Shown: positions 1 through 10,995, numbered from the stretch's first letter. The stretch: DNA of 64,000 bases from Polynucleobacter sp. AP-Kolm-20A-A1 (GCF_018688315.1 NZ_CP061315.1:930001-994000), one strand, 5' to 3'. Made by a program: numbers and translations. Notes: a model not told the origin generated them from the sequence alone.

Positions 1-405
1 AAGGATGGTCCTTCAGCAGGTATTGCGATTACTACTGCCTTGGTATCAGTTTTCACAGGCATTCCGATTCGATCCGATGTGGCGATGACCGGTGAAATTA
101 CTTTGCGTGGCGAAGTACTTCCGATTGGTGGGTTGAAAGAGAAGCTTTTGGCGGCTCACCGCGGCGGTATTAAGTTGGCCTTGATTCCAGAGGAAAACGT
201 TAAAGACCTGATTGATATTCCGGATAACGTGAAGAATGCAATCGAAATCATTCCAGTTCGCTGGATTGATAAGGTCCTTGAGCTGGCGTTAGAGCGTATG
301 CCTGAGGCCTTACCGGAGCCAACCCCAGAAGAGCTCGCCAAAAAGGCGGCAGAGGCTAGCAAGGCTAACGAGAAGTTATCGTCCGGAGAGGTTCTGAAGC
401 ACTAA
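1..405 (+). CDS. lon: Lon ATP-dependent protease, C-terminal end (partial)
   Basis: The 5' part lies outside the window; the reading frame is open from base 1. The visible 134 residues are the end of the Lon serine protease domain. They begin in KDGPSAG, which carries the catalytic serine, and [14 protein letters not shown] supplies the catalytic lysine of the Ser-Lys dyad. Lon is a cytosolic AAA+ protease for misfolded and regulatory proteins. The C-terminus is a Glu/Ala/Lys-rich tail after the folded domain, common in betaproteobacterial Lon. The frame closes at a TAA. Identification is firm; regulation cannot be judged because the promoter is outside. Confidence 0.97.
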   Translation, partial: KDGPSAGIAITTALVSVFTGIPIRSDVAMTGEITLRGEVLPIGGLKEKLLAAHRGGIKLALIPEENVKDLIDIPDNVKNAIEIIPVRWIDKVLELALERMPEALPEPTPEELAKKAAEASKANEKLSSGEVLKH

Positions 406-521
406 AAAGTACGGCCTGTGTGCATATTTCCAGCCTTTTCTGCCTGAAATTTACGGGTGGATTTGGCGGTTTCTATGCTTACTAGCCGCGCTTAGGTTAC
501 AATCTCAGCTGTAATATTTTG

Positions 522-597
522 GGGCGCTTAGCTCAGTTGGTAGAGCGTCTGCCTTACACGCAGAATGTCGGGAGTTCGAGCCTCTCAGCGCCCACCA
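522..597 (+). tRNA. tRNA-Val (anticodon TAC)
   Basis: A 76-base cloverleaf with a perfect 7-bp acceptor stem (GGGCGCT with AGCGCCC), discriminator A and encoded CCA. The D-arm GCTC/GAGC, the anticodon arm with loop CTTACAC, and the T-arm with TTCGAGC are all present. Anticodon TAC reads GUA and related valine codons. It sits alone between lon and the ppiD-like gene. A TACAAT box at 498-503 is a plausible -10, with no clear -35. Confidence 0.97.
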
Positions 598-699
598 AAA
601 CATTACTTTTCTCAGCCTTAACTCAGGCATTCCACACCCCTCAATTCTGATAGCCTAGTAAAATCATTCAATTGATATTTATTACTAGCGACCCCATTC

Positions 700-2163
700 A
701 TGTTTGATACCGTCCGTAAGCACCAAAAGATTCTTCAGCTCGTTTTAATGCTGTTTATTGTTCCTTCGTTTGTGATGTTCGGTATTTCAAGTTATTCCGG
801 CTTTATGGATAAGGAAACTGACCTTGTTAAAGTCAATGGCAAGCCCATTACTTCGCAGGAAGTCGATAATGCAGCCAAGCGTCAAGCTGAGCGTGTTGGC
901 GGAAACGTGCAGATTGCCCAAAGTCTTCCGTTTAGACAGGCGATTTTGAATGAGCTTTTACAGCAACGCATTTTAGGTTTTGCCGTAATTAATTTGCGTT
1001 TGCAAGTTGGCAAAGATGCCTTGATTAAAAGTTTGCAAAATATCCCACAGATTCGTGCTCTGTACAGACAAGATGGCAGCTTTGATGATGTTCGTTTCAA
1101 ACAATTATTGGCAAATAATGGCTTAAATGAAGAGCAGTTCTATGCCAGCCAAGCATTTGACCTAAAGATTAGTCAATTAGTAAATTCAGTGGCTCGTACT
1201 GAGCTTGCAAGTCCCAAGCTTTCTGAAATTGTTTCAACCTTATATGAAACTGAGCGCCAAGTTCAGGCTTTGAAATTTGATGCCAAAGATTACTTGTCTA
1301 AGGTAAACCCATCTCAAGAAGAGATGCAGGCTTTTTATAGCGCCAATTCAAAGCTGTTTGAGAGTCCCGAGTATGTTGATGTCGAATACATCGTATTGAA
1401 GGCTGATCCTAAGGCGGATGCCAAAGTCTTTAGTGAAAAAGCCGATCAATTTGCGAATATGACTTACGATCAGTCCGATAGCCTTAAGCCTGCAGCGGAT
1501 AAATTAAAGCTGAGTATTCAGACGCAAAAGGGCCTTACAAGGTCTGGCCCTGCCGGCGTTTCACGAGATCATCCGCTCGCCAATCCTAAGGTGGTTCAAG
1601 CCCTTTTTGGTGATGAGGCTGTTAAAAATAAACGTAATATTGAAGCCGTTCAAGTTTCACCTGGAGTATTTGTATCTGCACGCGTAGTCATTTTCCATCC
1701 AGCACAAACTCTTCCTTTTAAAGATGTGGCTGGTGAGGTGAAGCGTCAAGTGAGTCAACTTGCAGCTGAAAAGCTTGCAATCAATGCAGCGGCCGAGCGT
1801 TTTTCATCTCTAGAAAAAGATCCCAAAAATGCAGCTGGCTTTGCTGCGCCAGTTTGGGTATCGCGCAACAAGCCCGCTAATTTAGTTGGTTCCGCAATCG
1901 ATGATGTCATGGCTACAAACCCGAATAAGTTACCTGTTGTTGTTTCCGTGAAAGATCCTGGAGCAGGCGTTACCTTGTATCGCGTTGATCAGGTGCGTCA
2001 ACCATCAGGCGGTGATGCGAAAGTTCATAAGGCTCAAGCTCAGCAAATCCAGGCTTTGGCGGCTCAGTCAGAATTCGCAGGTTTTATGGCTTATTGGCGT
2101 GATGCGGCTAGTGTAAAAACAATCAACCCTCTAAAGCAAAACACTTCAAGCTCTGGTAGTTGA
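700..2163 (+). CDS. ppiD: PpiD-like periplasmic chaperone lacking the parvulin domain
   Basis: A 487-residue inner-membrane-anchored SurA_N/PpiD-type folding factor. Residues about 11-34 are a single hydrophobic anchor after a short basic N-terminus. The SurA_N-like chaperone region follows (about 42-200), then the PpiD C-terminal region including YDQSDSLKPAADK. Usual PpiD proteins are about 620-640 residues and carry a parvulin PPIase domain in the middle. Here the chain passes from VEYIVLKADPKAD (about 228-240) straight to the post-parvulin helix, so the HI-and-GGDLG-type parvulin signature is absent. It is therefore probably a chaperone without prolyl isomerase activity. No frameshift is visible; the frame is continuous. 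A terminator lies just past the stop. Confidence 0.85.
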   Translation: MFDTVRKHQKILQLVLMLFIVPSFVMFGISSYSGFMDKETDLVKVNGKPITSQEVDNAAKRQAERVGGNVQIAQSLPFRQAILNELLQQRILGFAVINLRLQVGKDALIKSLQNIPQIRALYRQDGSFDDVRFKQLLANNGLNEEQFYASQAFDLKISQLVNSVARTELASPKLSEIVSTLYETERQVQALKFDAKDYLSKVNPSQEEMQAFYSANSKLFESPEYVDVEYIVLKADPKADAKVFSEKADQFANMTYDQSDSLKPAADKLKLSIQTQKGLTRSGPAGVSRDHPLANPKVVQALFGDEAVKNKRNIEAVQVSPGVFVSARVVIFHPAQTLPFKDVAGEVKRQVSQLAAEKLAINAAAERFSSLEKDPKNAAGFAAPVWVSRNKPANLVGSAIDDVMATNPNKLPVVVSVKDPGAGVTLYRVDQVRQPSGGDAKVHKAQAQQIQALAAQSEFAGFMAYWRDAASVKTINPLKQNTSSSGS

Positions 2164-2164
2164 G

Positions 2165-2824
2165 TTACTTTCCTAAAAGCATTGATTGATATGGGGCCAT
2201 AGCGCCCCATACGTTTTTGTAGAGTAGTGTCTGTGCCTGCTCGTTTGGGTGAATATTATCTGCTTGAAATAAATCTTGATTGCTAACTACGCCACTCATA
2301 AAGAAGGGGAGTAGCGTAATATTTTCGCCATTGGCAAGCTTGGGATATAAATCTTTAAATTGTTTGGTGTAGTCCTGGCCATAATTTGGCGGAATTTGCA
2401 TACCAAAAAGCAGTACTCTAGCCCCTGATTTTTTACTAAGAACAATCATGGTGCGAAGATTTTTTTCTGTTTCACCAATTGAGAGCCCACGAAGCGCATC
2501 GTTTGCGCCGAGCTCTAAAAATACGATTTTGGGTTTCTTTTGTGCAAGTAAGGCAGGTAACCTAGTTAATCCGCCCGCGGTAGTTTCACCGCTAATACTG
2601 GCATTGCTCACTGTCCACGAGGACCCCTGCTTTATTAGTTGATTCTGAAATAGGCGAACCCATCCTGTTCCCCGCTGAATGCCGTACTCGGCAGAAAGGC
2701 TATCACCCAGAACCAAAATCGTTGGGTTGGACTGGGCAACGGTGACAATCGGAATTAACAGGCAAAATAGGCCTAACAATAGATTTTTTCTACTCACTAA
2801 GGTTGGCCAATTACTTTGATTCAT
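2165..2824 (-). CDS. tesA: TesA-like SGNH-family esterase / lysophospholipase
   Basis: A 219-residue exported hydrolase of the GDSL/SGNH family, in which TesA acts as acyl-CoA thioesterase I, lysophospholipase and arylesterase in the periplasm. A signal peptide spans about residues 1-31. Block I GDSLS holds the nucleophile Ser42, block III is GAND (106-109), and block V D189-x-x-H192 completes the triad; the block II glycine lies around ISGET. Length matches the family. It is divergent from the ABC ATPase gene ybbA, with only two bases between their ATG codons. This tesA/ybbA arrangement is conserved in many proteobacteria. The natural substrate is unknown. Confidence 0.9.
   Translation of the reverse strand: MNQSNWPTLVSRKNLLLGLFCLLIPIVTVAQSNPTILVLGDSLSAEYGIQRGTGWVRLFQNQLIKQGSSWTVSNASISGETTAGGLTRLPALLAQKKPKIVFLELGANDALRGLSIGETEKNLRTMIVLSKKSGARVLLFGMQIPPNYGQDYTKQFKDLYPKLANGENITLLPFFMSGVVSNQDLFQADNIHPNEQAQTLLYKNVWGAMAPYQSMLLGK
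2190..2218 (+). terminator. Rho-independent terminator of the ppiD-like gene
   Basis: An 8-bp perfect stem (TATGGGGC at 2190-2197, GCCCCATA at 2204-2211) with a 6-base loop, followed by CGTTTTTG. It lies inside the 3' coding end of the convergent tesA gene, 27 bases after the ppiD stop codon. Confidence 0.6.
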
Positions 2825-2826
2825 TT

Positions 2827-3501
2827 ATGAGCATTTCAACAAAGGTTCTAAGCGCAAATCATCTAGGCAAGGATGTAGTGTCTAGCGATGGCTCTTTATC
2901 TATTTTGCACGACATTTGCTTTGATATATTTTCAGGGGAAAGTATTGCCATCACGGGCGCCTCTGGATCAGGTAAAAGTACCTTATTAGGTCTTTTGGCT
3001 GGACTTGATCTGCCAAGCAATGGACACGTTGATTTAATGGGTCAGAATCTTAGTGAGCTTGATGAGGACGGTAGGGCTAAATTACGTGGTTTACATGTTG
3101 GGTTTGTATTTCAGTCCTTTCAACTCCTGCCCCACTTAACAGCCCTAGAAAATGTCATGCTTCCAGCCGAGCTAAATGGCCTCGAAAACGCAAAAGAGCA
3201 GGCATTGAATTGGCTTAAAAAGGTCGGCCTCAATGAGCGTGCAAAACACTTCCCCAGAACGCTTTCTGGAGGTGAGCAGCAACGGGTCGCCCTAGCTAGA
3301 GCATTCATTACGCAGCCGGAAATCTTGTTTGCCGATGAGCCTACGGGAAGTCTGGATGAAGCCAGCGGAAATAGGGTGATTGAGCTGCTTTTTGAGCTAA
3401 ATCAGGCCAATAACTCAACCCTTATTTTGGTGACCCATGATCCAGCCTTGGCCAGCCGTTGCCAGCACCAATTACGGCTTCAGGGTGGCCGCTTACTGTA
3501 G
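2827..3501 (+). CDS. ybbA: YbbA/LolD-type ABC transporter ATP-binding protein
   Basis: A 224-residue ABC ATPase of the LolD/MacB/YbbA group. Walker A is GASGSGKST (44-52), the signature is LSGGEQQR (146-153), Walker B is ILFADEPTG (166-174), and a switch His lies in VTHD. I chose the ATG at 2827; a TTG at 2803 in frame would overlap tesA. In enteric bacteria ybbA is followed by the permease gene ybbP, but here purL follows directly, so the membrane partner is missing from this locus. A role in extracting lipids or lipoproteins, or in efflux, is inferred from family membership only. Confidence 0.88.
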   Translation: MSISTKVLSANHLGKDVVSSDGSLSILHDICFDIFSGESIAITGASGSGKSTLLGLLAGLDLPSNGHVDLMGQNLSELDEDGRAKLRGLHVGFVFQSFQLLPHLTALENVMLPAELNGLENAKEQALNWLKKVGLNERAKHFPRTLSGGEQQRVALARAFITQPEILFADEPTGSLDEASGNRVIELLFELNQANNSTLILVTHDPALASRCQHQLRLQGGRLL

Positions 3502-3510
3502 GCAAAACCT

Positions 3511-3523
3511 TATAATCTAGGGA
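3511..3523 (+). promoter_or_regulatory. Putative purL -10 box, leaderless-type spacing
   Basis: A perfect TATAAT (3511-3516) ends six bases before the purL ATG at 3523, which would put the transcription start at or next to the A of the start codon. No Shine-Dalgarno sequence fits between them. No good -35 hexamer is visible upstream. It lies in the 21-base gap after ybbA. Confidence 0.5.
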
Positions 3524-6500
3524 TGTCCTCCTACCACTTTTTACCCGGCGCCGATGCGCTATCCCCATTCCGTCAACAGCGTCTTTTGGCCTCTTTAGCG
3601 TCTCAAGGTGTTGATTTAGAGTCAATTGAAGGTCAATACCTTCACTTTGTTTGGTCTGACCAGGAATTAGATGCAAAGAGTCTAGAAGTTTTAGCTAGCC
3701 TCCTGACATATGGGCAACCATTTTCATCTGCCATTTCTAAGGGCAAGTCATGGTTCGGCAAAGGCTCTGGAGATGCGCAGGGTGCAATCGCTATACCCCG
3801 ATTTGGAACTGTCTCCCCTTGGGCAAGCAAAGCAACTGATATTGCTCGTCAGTGCGGCCTAAACGTATTGCGAATTGAACGTGGAGTTCAGTTTGCTTGG
3901 AAGAGCAAAAAACCATTAAATGCCGAACAGACTCAATTAGTTTTGGCGGCTCTGCACGATCGTATGACTGAAACAGTTATTGATTCAGTTGAAGATGCAA
4001 ACGAGCTGTATCAATCGCTGGATGATCGACCATTGAAGCGTATCCCCGTCCTCTCCGATGGCAGGGCGGCCCTGGACAAGGCAAATCAGGAGTTGGGCTT
4101 AGCTTTATCTGATGATGAAGTTGCTTATTTAACTGAAAACTTCATCCGCCTAGAGCGCAACCCAAGCGATGTCGAGCTGATTATGTTTGCACAGGCAAAC
4201 AGCGAGCATTGCCGACATAAGATTTTTAATTCAAGCTGGACAATTGACGGGGATGATCAAGAGCGTTCTTTGTTTGCCATGATTCGTAATACGCATCAGT
4301 TGAAACCAGAAGGCACTATCGTTGCTTACTCTGATAACTCTGCAGTGATGGTTGGTTGCGAAGCTGAGACATGGGCTCCACAAGGAGATCAACAGCAATA
4401 TACAAAAGATACGCGTCTAGTACACACATTGATGAAGGTGGAAACTCATAATCACCCAACAGCTATTGCTCCATTCCCTGGAGCCTCTACTGGCGCGGGT
4501 GGTGAGATACGTGATGAAGGCGCTACTGGTGTGGGCGGGCGTCCTAAAGCTGGTCTAACGGGCTTCTCGGTTTCCAACCTCAATATTCCTGGTACAGATC
4601 TTCCGTGGGAGTCTGAGCAGTATGGCAAGCCTGAGCGTATAGCAACACCATTGCAGATCATGATTGATGGTCCATTAGGTGGCGCAGCATTCAACAATGA
4701 ATTTGGCAGACCAATTTTGGGTGGTTACTTCCGGGTATTCGAGCAAACCTTGGATGGCACGCGTCGCGGCTATCACAAGCCCATCATGATTGCAGGTGGC
4801 ATTGGTAGCATCGACTCTATTCATACGGAGAAAAAAGCCATTCAAGCGGGTCATTTGCTGATTCAATTGGGTGGTCCTGGAATGCGTATTGGCATGGGCG
4901 GTGCTACTGGTAGCTCTGTTGCAACCGGCACCAATACCGCTGATTTAGACTTTGATTCTGTGCAACGCGGCAATCCTGAGATGGAGAGGCGTGCACAAGA
5001 AGTGATTAATGCATGCCGTGCTTTAGGTAAAAATAATCCAATTGTTTCTATTCACGACGTAGGTGCCGGCGGCTTATCCAACGCCTTCCCTGAACTTGCT
5101 GATGGCGCTGGACTTGGCGCGAAGTTTAAATTGCGCAGCGTTCCTCTTGAGGAGAGTGGAATGAGCCCGGCTGAGATTTGGTGTAATGAATCTCAGGAGC
5201 GCTATGTTTTGGCGATTGAAGCAAAAGACTTGAATTTATTCAAATCATTCTGCGAGCGCGAGCGTTGCCCTTTTGCCGTTGTTGGGGAGGCTACTGCTGA
5301 GCGCCAATTAAAACTAACCGATTCCAAACAAAGTGCTGGTGCAGATGCCGAACTTCCAATTGACATGCCAATGGAGGTCTTGTTGGGCAAGCCCCCACGC
5401 ATGCATCGTGACGTTAAGCGTGTTGCGCAAGAGTTTTCTGAGCTAGACGTAACAGATGCTGATTTAGCGAAGTCTATTGCTTGGGTATTGCAACAACCTA
5501 CTGTTGCTAGTAAATCTTTCCTAATCACTATTGGCGATAGAACAGTCGGCGGATTAAATGCTCGCGATCAATTTGTTGGTCCATGGCAAGTTCCGGTAGC
5601 AGACTGCGCGGTAACTATGATGGATTACCAGGGTTATCGCGGCGAAGCTATGAGTATGGGTGAAAGAACTCCGTTGGCTGTTATGGACGCTCCTGCAGCA
5701 GCTCGGATGGCGGTTGGTGAGGCTGTTACTAATTTATTGGCTGCTGATATCGCCAGTCTTGAGAGCGTTAAGCTTTCTGCAAACTGGATGGCGGCATGTG
5801 GTGCGCCGGGTGAAGATGCCAAGTTATACGATTCAGTTAAAGCCGTTGGTATAGAACTGTGTCCTGCGCTGGGAATCTCTATTCCCGTTGGTAAAGATTC
5901 TTTATCAATGGCTACTGAATGGCGTGATGGCGATCAAGCCAAGAAGGTTGTCTCACCGGTATCGCTCATTATTTCTGCGTTTGCTTCTGTGCAAGATGTT
6001 CGCAAAACATTGACGCCACTCCTAAGTCTTAAGACCGCTGACGGTGCTAGTCTTGAAACTGAATTAATTCTGATTGACCTAGGTCGTGGTAAGAATCGAA
6101 TGGCGGGCAGCATTCTTGCTCAGGTTCTTAATCAATCAGGTAAAGATACGCCAAACGTTGATCATCCCGAGGACTTGAAGGCACTAGCCTCAGCGATTAT
6201 TGAGCTAAGAAAAGATGGCAAGTTATTGGCTTACCATGATCGTTCTGATGGTGGTCTTATGGCCACTATTGCTGAAATGGCATTCGCATCACACTGTGGC
6301 ATTTCCATCAACGTTGATATGATCGCAGTTGATGTTGGCCAAGAGCCTGATCATGGCGATGCTAAGAATTGGGCTCAACAGGTATCTGGCCGTAGACATG
6401 AGCAAACCCTACGAGCTTTATTTAATGAAGAACTAGGTGCTGTTATCCAAGTACGTAGAGAAGATCGCGATGCTGTATTTGCGGTGCTGCGCAAAGTTGG

Positions 6501-7560
6501 CTTAAGTGCTTATAGCCATGTGATTGCTAAGCCTAATACAAACGGTCGCATTGAAATTTGGCGAGATGCTAAAAATATCTTTGCCGAGCCTCGCGAGGTT
6601 CTACAAAAGATGTGGACCAATACCAGCTATCAAATTGCTCGTCTACGAGATAACCCAGCATGTGCAGATAGCGAATTTTCTCTACTAGATAATCTTGCTG
6701 ATTCGGGTATGACTCCAAACTTAACGTTTGATATCTCCGAAGATGTGGCAGCCCCTTATATTCAAAAAGGTGCGCGTCCAAAAGTTGCCATTTTGCGTGA
6801 GCAGGGTGTTAACTCACATGTAGAAATGGCTTATGCCGTAAATTGGGCTGGATTTGATAGTTTTGACGTTCACATGTCAGACTTATTGAGCGGCAAAGCA
6901 AAGCTTGATGATTTCCGTGGTCTTATCGCTTGCGGTGGATTTAGTTATGGAGATGTATTGGGAGCGGGCGAAGGCTGGGCAAAAACGATTCTCTTTAACC
7001 AGCAATTACGCGATCAATTCTCTACATTCTTTAGTCGCCAAGATAGTTTTGCTTTGGGAGTTTGCAACGGCTGCCAGATGATGAGCAATCTTTCGGGGAT
7101 CATTCCTGGGGCGCAAGATTGGCCTAAATTTACTCGCAATCAATCGGAGCAATATGAAGCGCGACTGGTTATGGCTGAAGTATTGGCGTCACCATCGATC
7201 TTTACACAAGGTATGGAAGGTAGTCAGCTACCTATTGCGATTGCGCATGGCGAAGGTTTTGCTAACTTTAGTCAGCAAGGAAGCTTAGGGCAAATTGAGA
7301 AACAAGCATTAGCGACCTTACGATTTGTTGATAACCAAGGCAATCCTACCGAGGTCTATCCAATGAACCCTAATGGATCACCTGGTGGCTTGACAGGTGT
7401 AACCACTACCGACGGACGCTTCACAGTCATGATGCCTCATCCTGAGCGCGTATTCCGCGCTGCACAAATGAGTTGGTGTCCTCCAGAATGGCTAAACACC
7501 TCAGATGGTGCAAGCCCATGGATGCGTCTATTCCGCAATGCACGTCGCTGGGCTAAATAA
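3523..7560 (+). CDS. purL: Phosphoribosylformylglycinamidine synthase (FGAM synthase)
   Basis: A 1345-residue single-chain PurL converting FGAR, glutamine and ATP to FGAM in the fourth step of purine synthesis. It contains the N-terminal and linker regions, the motif NSEHCRHK (about 226-233), the ATP-binding [20 protein letters not shown] stretch (about 309 on), two AIR-synthase-like halves, and a C-terminal class I glutaminase. That glutaminase has nucleophile Cys1181 in GVCNGC and His1306/Glu1308 in PHPE. Length matches the large proteobacterial form. The spermidine-synthase-like gene begins two bases after its stop codon, so the two are likely co-transcribed. Confidence 0.98.
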   Translation: MSSYHFLPGADALSPFRQQRLLASLASQGVDLESIEGQYLHFVWSDQELDAKSLEVLASLLTYGQPFSSAISKGKSWFGKGSGDAQGAIAIPRFGTVSPWASKATDIARQCGLNVLRIERGVQFAWKSKKPLNAEQTQLVLAALHDRMTETVIDSVEDANELYQSLDDRPLKRIPVLSDGRAALDKANQELGLALSDDEVAYLTENFIRLERNPSDVELIMFAQANSEHCRHKIFNSSWTIDGDDQERSLFAMIRNTHQLKPEGTIVAYSDNSAVMVGCEAETWAPQGDQQQYTKDTRLVHTLMKVETHNHPTAIAPFPGASTGAGGEIRDEGATGVGGRPKAGLTGFSVSNLNIPGTDLPWESEQYGKPERIATPLQIMIDGPLGGAAFNNEFGRPILGGYFRVFEQTLDGTRRGYHKPIMIAGGIGSIDSIHTEKKAIQAGHLLIQLGGPGMRIGMGGATGSSVATGTNTADLDFDSVQRGNPEMERRAQEVINACRALGKNNPIVSIHDVGAGGLSNAFPELADGAGLGAKFKLRSVPLEESGMSPAEIWCNESQERYVLAIEAKDLNLFKSFCERERCPFAVVGEATAERQLKLTDSKQSAGADAELPIDMPMEVLLGKPPRMHRDVKRVAQEFSELDVTDADLAKSIAWVLQQPTVASKSFLITIGDRTVGGLNARDQFVGPWQVPVADCAVTMMDYQGYRGEAMSMGERTPLAVMDAPAAARMAVGEAVTNLLAADIASLESVKLSANWMAACGAPGEDAKLYDSVKAVGIELCPALGISIPVGKDSLSMATEWRDGDQAKKVVSPVSLIISAFASVQDVRKTLTPLLSLKTADGASLETELILIDLGRGKNRMAGSILAQVLNQSGKDTPNVDHPEDLKALASAIIELRKDGKLLAYHDRSDGGLMATIAEMAFASHCGISINVDMIAVDVGQEPDHGDAKNWAQQVSGRRHEQTLRALFNEELGAVIQVRREDRDAVFAVLRKVGLSAYSHVIAKPNTNGRIEIWRDAKNIFAEPREVLQKMWTNTSYQIARLRDNPACADSEFSLLDNLADSGMTPNLTFDISEDVAAPYIQKGARPKVAILREQGVNSHVEMAYAVNWAGFDSFDVHMSDLLSGKAKLDDFRGLIACGGFSYGDVLGAGEGWAKTILFNQQLRDQFSTFFSRQDSFALGVCNGCQMMSNLSGIIPGAQDWPKFTRNQSEQYEARLVMAEVLASPSIFTQGMEGSQLPIAIAHGEGFANFSQQGSLGQIEKQALATLRFVDNQGNPTEVYPMNPNGSPGGLTGVTTTDGRFTVMMPHPERVFRAAQMSWCPPEWLNTSDGASPWMRLFRNARRWAK

Positions 7561-7562
7561 CT

Positions 7563-8324
7563 ATGCTGATGGAGCCTGTAACTTTTTCTGAGAGTGGCGG
7601 TGTTCGGTATTTGCACTTTGGTACTGAATTGATTCAAGGTGCAATGCGTATACGTGACCCCGATGAGATCTATCTTGAGTACAACCAGCAAATGATGGCT
7701 TGGCTACTGTTCCTGGAGACAAAGCCTGGCATGCGCGTAGCACAACTCGGTCTTGGTACTGGTGCTTTAACTAAATTTCAGCATCGATACTGCCCAGCAG
7801 TAAAGACAACGGTAGTGGAACTCAATCCCGCAGTGATTGTTGCCGCTAGATCCATGTTTTTTACCCCAGATGACGACCGTAAATTAGAAACCTTGCAAGC
7901 TGACGCAAAAACCTTTGTACAGGATAAAAAATATAAGGGCGCTTTTGATGCGGTGCAGGTAGATCTGTATGACGCAATCTGTGATGGTCCAGCGGCTAGC
8001 TCGTTGGATTTTTACAAGGGCTGTTACAACATTCTCAAGGGACCAGGCGTTCTGACGGTGAATTTATTTTCAAGGCATAAAAGCTTTGATGTGAATTTGA
8101 AAAATATCTGCGAAGCTTTTGATAACCGCGTGCTGCTTTTTCCTGAATCTCACGACTGTAACGTTGTGGCTATTGCATTCAAGGGTCCTAAATTGGAGGC
8201 TCAATGGAAAGACGTATCTAAGCGTGCGAAGTTGATACTTGAAAAAACAGGGCTTCCAACGAACAAGTGGGTATCGGGCATTAGTCGCGAGAATGCACGT
8301 CAAGAAGACATGCTCTCGATTTAA
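7563..8324 (+). CDS. Spermidine synthase-like methyltransferase-fold protein
   Basis: A 253-residue Rossmann-fold protein of the PABS/spermidine-synthase-like superfamily. The SAM-type glycine loop is GLGTG (63-67), followed by an acidic strand end VELNP and then VDLYDA where the catalytic Asp of aminopropyltransferases lies. The N-terminal beta domain of true SpeE is short here. It could therefore be an aminopropyltransferase or an uncharacterised relative; the substrate cannot be told from sequence. It follows purL by two bases and ends at a strong bidirectional terminator. A second ATG lies two codons into the frame. Confidence 0.75.
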   Translation: MLMEPVTFSESGGVRYLHFGTELIQGAMRIRDPDEIYLEYNQQMMAWLLFLETKPGMRVAQLGLGTGALTKFQHRYCPAVKTTVVELNPAVIVAARSMFFTPDDDRKLETLQADAKTFVQDKKYKGAFDAVQVDLYDAICDGPAASSLDFYKGCYNILKGPGVLTVNLFSRHKSFDVNLKNICEAFDNRVLLFPESHDCNVVAIAFKGPKLEAQWKDVSKRAKLILEKTGLPTNKWVSGISRENARQEDMLSI

Positions 8325-8341
8325 ACTGATTTATATCTAAT

Positions 8342-8371
8342 AAAAAAGGCGATCATTTGATCGCCTTTTTT
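8342..8371. terminator. Bidirectional rho-independent terminator
   Basis: A stem GGCGATC/GATCGCC with loop ATTT is flanked by six A on the left and six T on the right. It therefore serves both the purL unit on the plus strand and acnB on the minus strand, which converge here. Confidence 0.92.
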
Positions 8372-8409
8372 ATTTCTCAGCCTTATAAAGGGCTGAGGCT
8401 TGTGGTCAA

Positions 8410-10995
8410 TTAAACCGTTACAGTATCCGCAACATCGCTAAATGATTTGAGCTTGTCAAAACTCATGTACTTATAAACATCACCAGCTTTCGCATCGAGC
8501 GCCTTCACTTGCTCTAAATACTCTGCAGGAGTAGGTAGGCGACCTAAGAGGGCTGCAACAGACGCTAATTCAGCGGAAGCCAAATAAACGCGAGTATCAA
8601 TACCCAGGCGGTTAGGGAAGTTACGTGTAGATGTCGATACTGCTGTAGAGCCTTTGCGAATCTGAGCTTGGTTACCCATGCAAAGAGAGCAACCAGGGCT
8701 TTCCATACGAGCACCAGCTGCGCCCAACATGCCGTAGTAACCTTCTTCCATCAAAACCATGGCATCCATCTTGGTAGGAGGGGCTACCCAGAGGCGAGTA
8801 GGCATATCTTTTTTGCCCTGAAGAACTTGACCTGCAGCACGGAAGTGGCCGATATTGGTCATACATGAACCAATGAACACTTCATCAATCTTGTCGCCAG
8901 CAACTTCAGACAATACTTTGACATCATCTGGGTCATTAGGGCAAGCAAGAATTGGCTCTTTGATTTCATCAATATTAATTTCGATGATCTCTGCGTAATC
9001 AGCGTTTGCATCAGCCTTGAGAAGTTGTGGATTAGCAATCCAAGCTTCCATAGCTTTAATACGACGACCAAGAGTGCGCTTGTCTTCATAACCATTCGCA
9101 ATCATCCACTTCATCAAAGTGATGTTAGATTGCATGTACTCAATAATTGGCTCTTTATTGAGGTGAACTGTACAGCCACCAGCAGAGCGCTCGGCTGAAG
9201 CATCAGATAATTCAAACGCTTGCTCAACTTTCAAATCAGGCAAACCTTCGATTTCTAGAATACGGCCTGAGAAAATATTCTTTTTGCCTTGTTTTTCAAC
9301 AGTCAACAATCCTTTTTTGATTGCATACAAAGGAATTGCATTCACTAGGTCACGCAAAGTAATACCAGGCTGCATCTTGCCTTTGAAGCGCACCAATACA
9401 GACTCAGGCATATCCAATGGCATGACGCCAGTTGCTGCAGCAAACGCTACTAGGCCAGAGCCAGCAGGGAAGGAGATGCCGATTGGGAAACGAGTGTGGC
9501 TATCGCCGCCAGTGCCGCATGTATCCGGCAGGAGCAAGCGGTTTAACCAGCTGTGGATCACACCATCGCCTGGGCGTAAAGCAACGCCACCACGATTGGT
9601 CATGAATGGCGGCAACTCATGTTGCGTGCGAATATCAACAGGCTTTGGATATGCTGATGTGTGGCAGAACGACTGCATTACGAGATCGGATGAGAAGCCA
9701 AGGCAAGCCAAGTCTTTCAATTCATCGCGAGTCATTGGGCCTGTGGTGTCTTGTGAGCCAACAGTAGTCATGTGTGGTTCGCAGTAAGTGCCAGGGCGAA
9801 CGCCTTGACCCTCTGGCAATCCACATGCGCGACCAACCATCTTTTGCGCCAAGCTGAAACCTTTTTTGTTGTCCGCTGGATTTACTGGTAGACGGAATTC
9901 TGTAGAAGCCGGCAAGCCAAGAGCTGCACGTGCTTTGGCAGTTAAACCACGACCAATAATTAAAGGAATGCGTCCGCCCGCACGAACTTCATCCAAAATC
10001 ACCGGTGATTTTAATGAAAAGCTAGTGATTTCACTACCGTTCTTAAATACTTTGCCTTCGTATGGGCGAAGTTCGATCTCATCGCCCATGTTCATTTGAG
10101 AAACATCTAATTCAATTGGCAAAGCGCCTGAATCTTCCATGGTGTTGAAGAAGATAGGGGCGATATTAGTGCCCAAGCACACGCCACCAAAACGTTTGTT
10201 TGGCACGAATGGAATATCTTGACCTGTCCACCAAAGAACTGAGTTGGTTGCAGATTTACGTGAGGAACCTGTACCAACCACATCTCCAACATAAGCAATC
10301 TGATTGCCTTTTTTCTGGAGGGCAGCGATTTGTTTCATTGGGCCGCGAACACCAGTTTCATCAGGCTCAATACCTGGACGTGGATTCTTAAGCATGATCG
10401 TTGCATGCAATGGGATATCAGGACGGCTCCATGCGTCTGGTGCAGGTGAGAGATCGTCGGTATTAGTTTCACCTGTTACTTTGAAAACGGTGAGCTTCAT
10501 GCTTTCTGGAACAGCAGGGCGGCTTGTAAACCACTCTGCATCAGCCCAGCTTTGGAGAACGGATTTAGCGTTGGCATTACCTTTTTCGGCAAGCTCTTGC
10601 ACATCATTGAAGTAATCAAACATCAAGAGTGTTTTCTTCAGCGCTTCTGCAGCAGCAGCACCGCACTCAGCATCAGCAAGTGACTCTACCAATGGTTTGA
10701 TGTTGTAGCCACCGAGCATGGTGCCCAGCAATTCAGTTGCACGGATGCGAGTAATTAGCGGTGACTTTTCTGTTCCTTTAGCAACGGCGTCTAAAAATTC
10801 AGCCTTAACCTTAGCGGCTTCATCAACGCCTGCAGGAACACGATTGGTAATTAATTCAATTAGCTCAGCCTCTTTTCCGGCCGGAGGATTTTTGAGTAAT
10901 TTCACTAACTCAGCGGTTTGATCCTTGGTTAAAGGAAGGGCTGGAATACCGAGGGCTGCGCGTTCAGCTACGTGGGCGTTATAGGCTTCTAACAT
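8410..10995 (-). CDS. acnB: Aconitate hydratase B
   Basis: An 861-residue AcnB-type bifunctional aconitase/2-methylisocitrate dehydratase of the TCA and methylcitrate cycles. The N-terminal HEAT-like domain ([17 protein letters not shown] at the start) is typical of AcnB. The swivel domain follows, then the catalytic domains. The [4Fe-4S] ligands are Cys711 in GSCMTN and Cys769/Cys772 in PGCSLC, essentially the E. coli positions. A Shine-Dalgarno AGGAAA precedes the ATG. It is monocistronic, with a TATAAT box about 65 bases upstream and a shared terminator downstream. Confidence 0.98.
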   Translation of the reverse strand: MLEAYNAHVAERAALGIPALPLTKDQTAELVKLLKNPPAGKEAELIELITNRVPAGVDEAAKVKAEFLDAVAKGTEKSPLITRIRATELLGTMLGGYNIKPLVESLADAECGAAAAEALKKTLLMFDYFNDVQELAEKGNANAKSVLQSWADAEWFTSRPAVPESMKLTVFKVTGETNTDDLSPAPDAWSRPDIPLHATIMLKNPRPGIEPDETGVRGPMKQIAALQKKGNQIAYVGDVVGTGSSRKSATNSVLWWTGQDIPFVPNKRFGGVCLGTNIAPIFFNTMEDSGALPIELDVSQMNMGDEIELRPYEGKVFKNGSEITSFSLKSPVILDEVRAGGRIPLIIGRGLTAKARAALGLPASTEFRLPVNPADNKKGFSLAQKMVGRACGLPEGQGVRPGTYCEPHMTTVGSQDTTGPMTRDELKDLACLGFSSDLVMQSFCHTSAYPKPVDIRTQHELPPFMTNRGGVALRPGDGVIHSWLNRLLLPDTCGTGGDSHTRFPIGISFPAGSGLVAFAAATGVMPLDMPESVLVRFKGKMQPGITLRDLVNAIPLYAIKKGLLTVEKQGKKNIFSGRILEIEGLPDLKVEQAFELSDASAERSAGGCTVHLNKEPIIEYMQSNITLMKWMIANGYEDKRTLGRRIKAMEAWIANPQLLKADANADYAEIIEINIDEIKEPILACPNDPDDVKVLSEVAGDKIDEVFIGSCMTNIGHFRAAGQVLQGKKDMPTRLWVAPPTKMDAMVLMEEGYYGMLGAAGARMESPGCSLCMGNQAQIRKGSTAVSTSTRNFPNRLGIDTRVYLASAELASVAALLGRLPTPAEYLEQVKALDAKAGDVYKYMSFDKLKSFSDVADTVTV

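Noticed and set aside
9284..9787. 167-codon open frame antisense to acnB
   Set aside because: It lies fully inside a strongly conserved gene on the opposite strand and resembles no protein; a shadow of codon bias.
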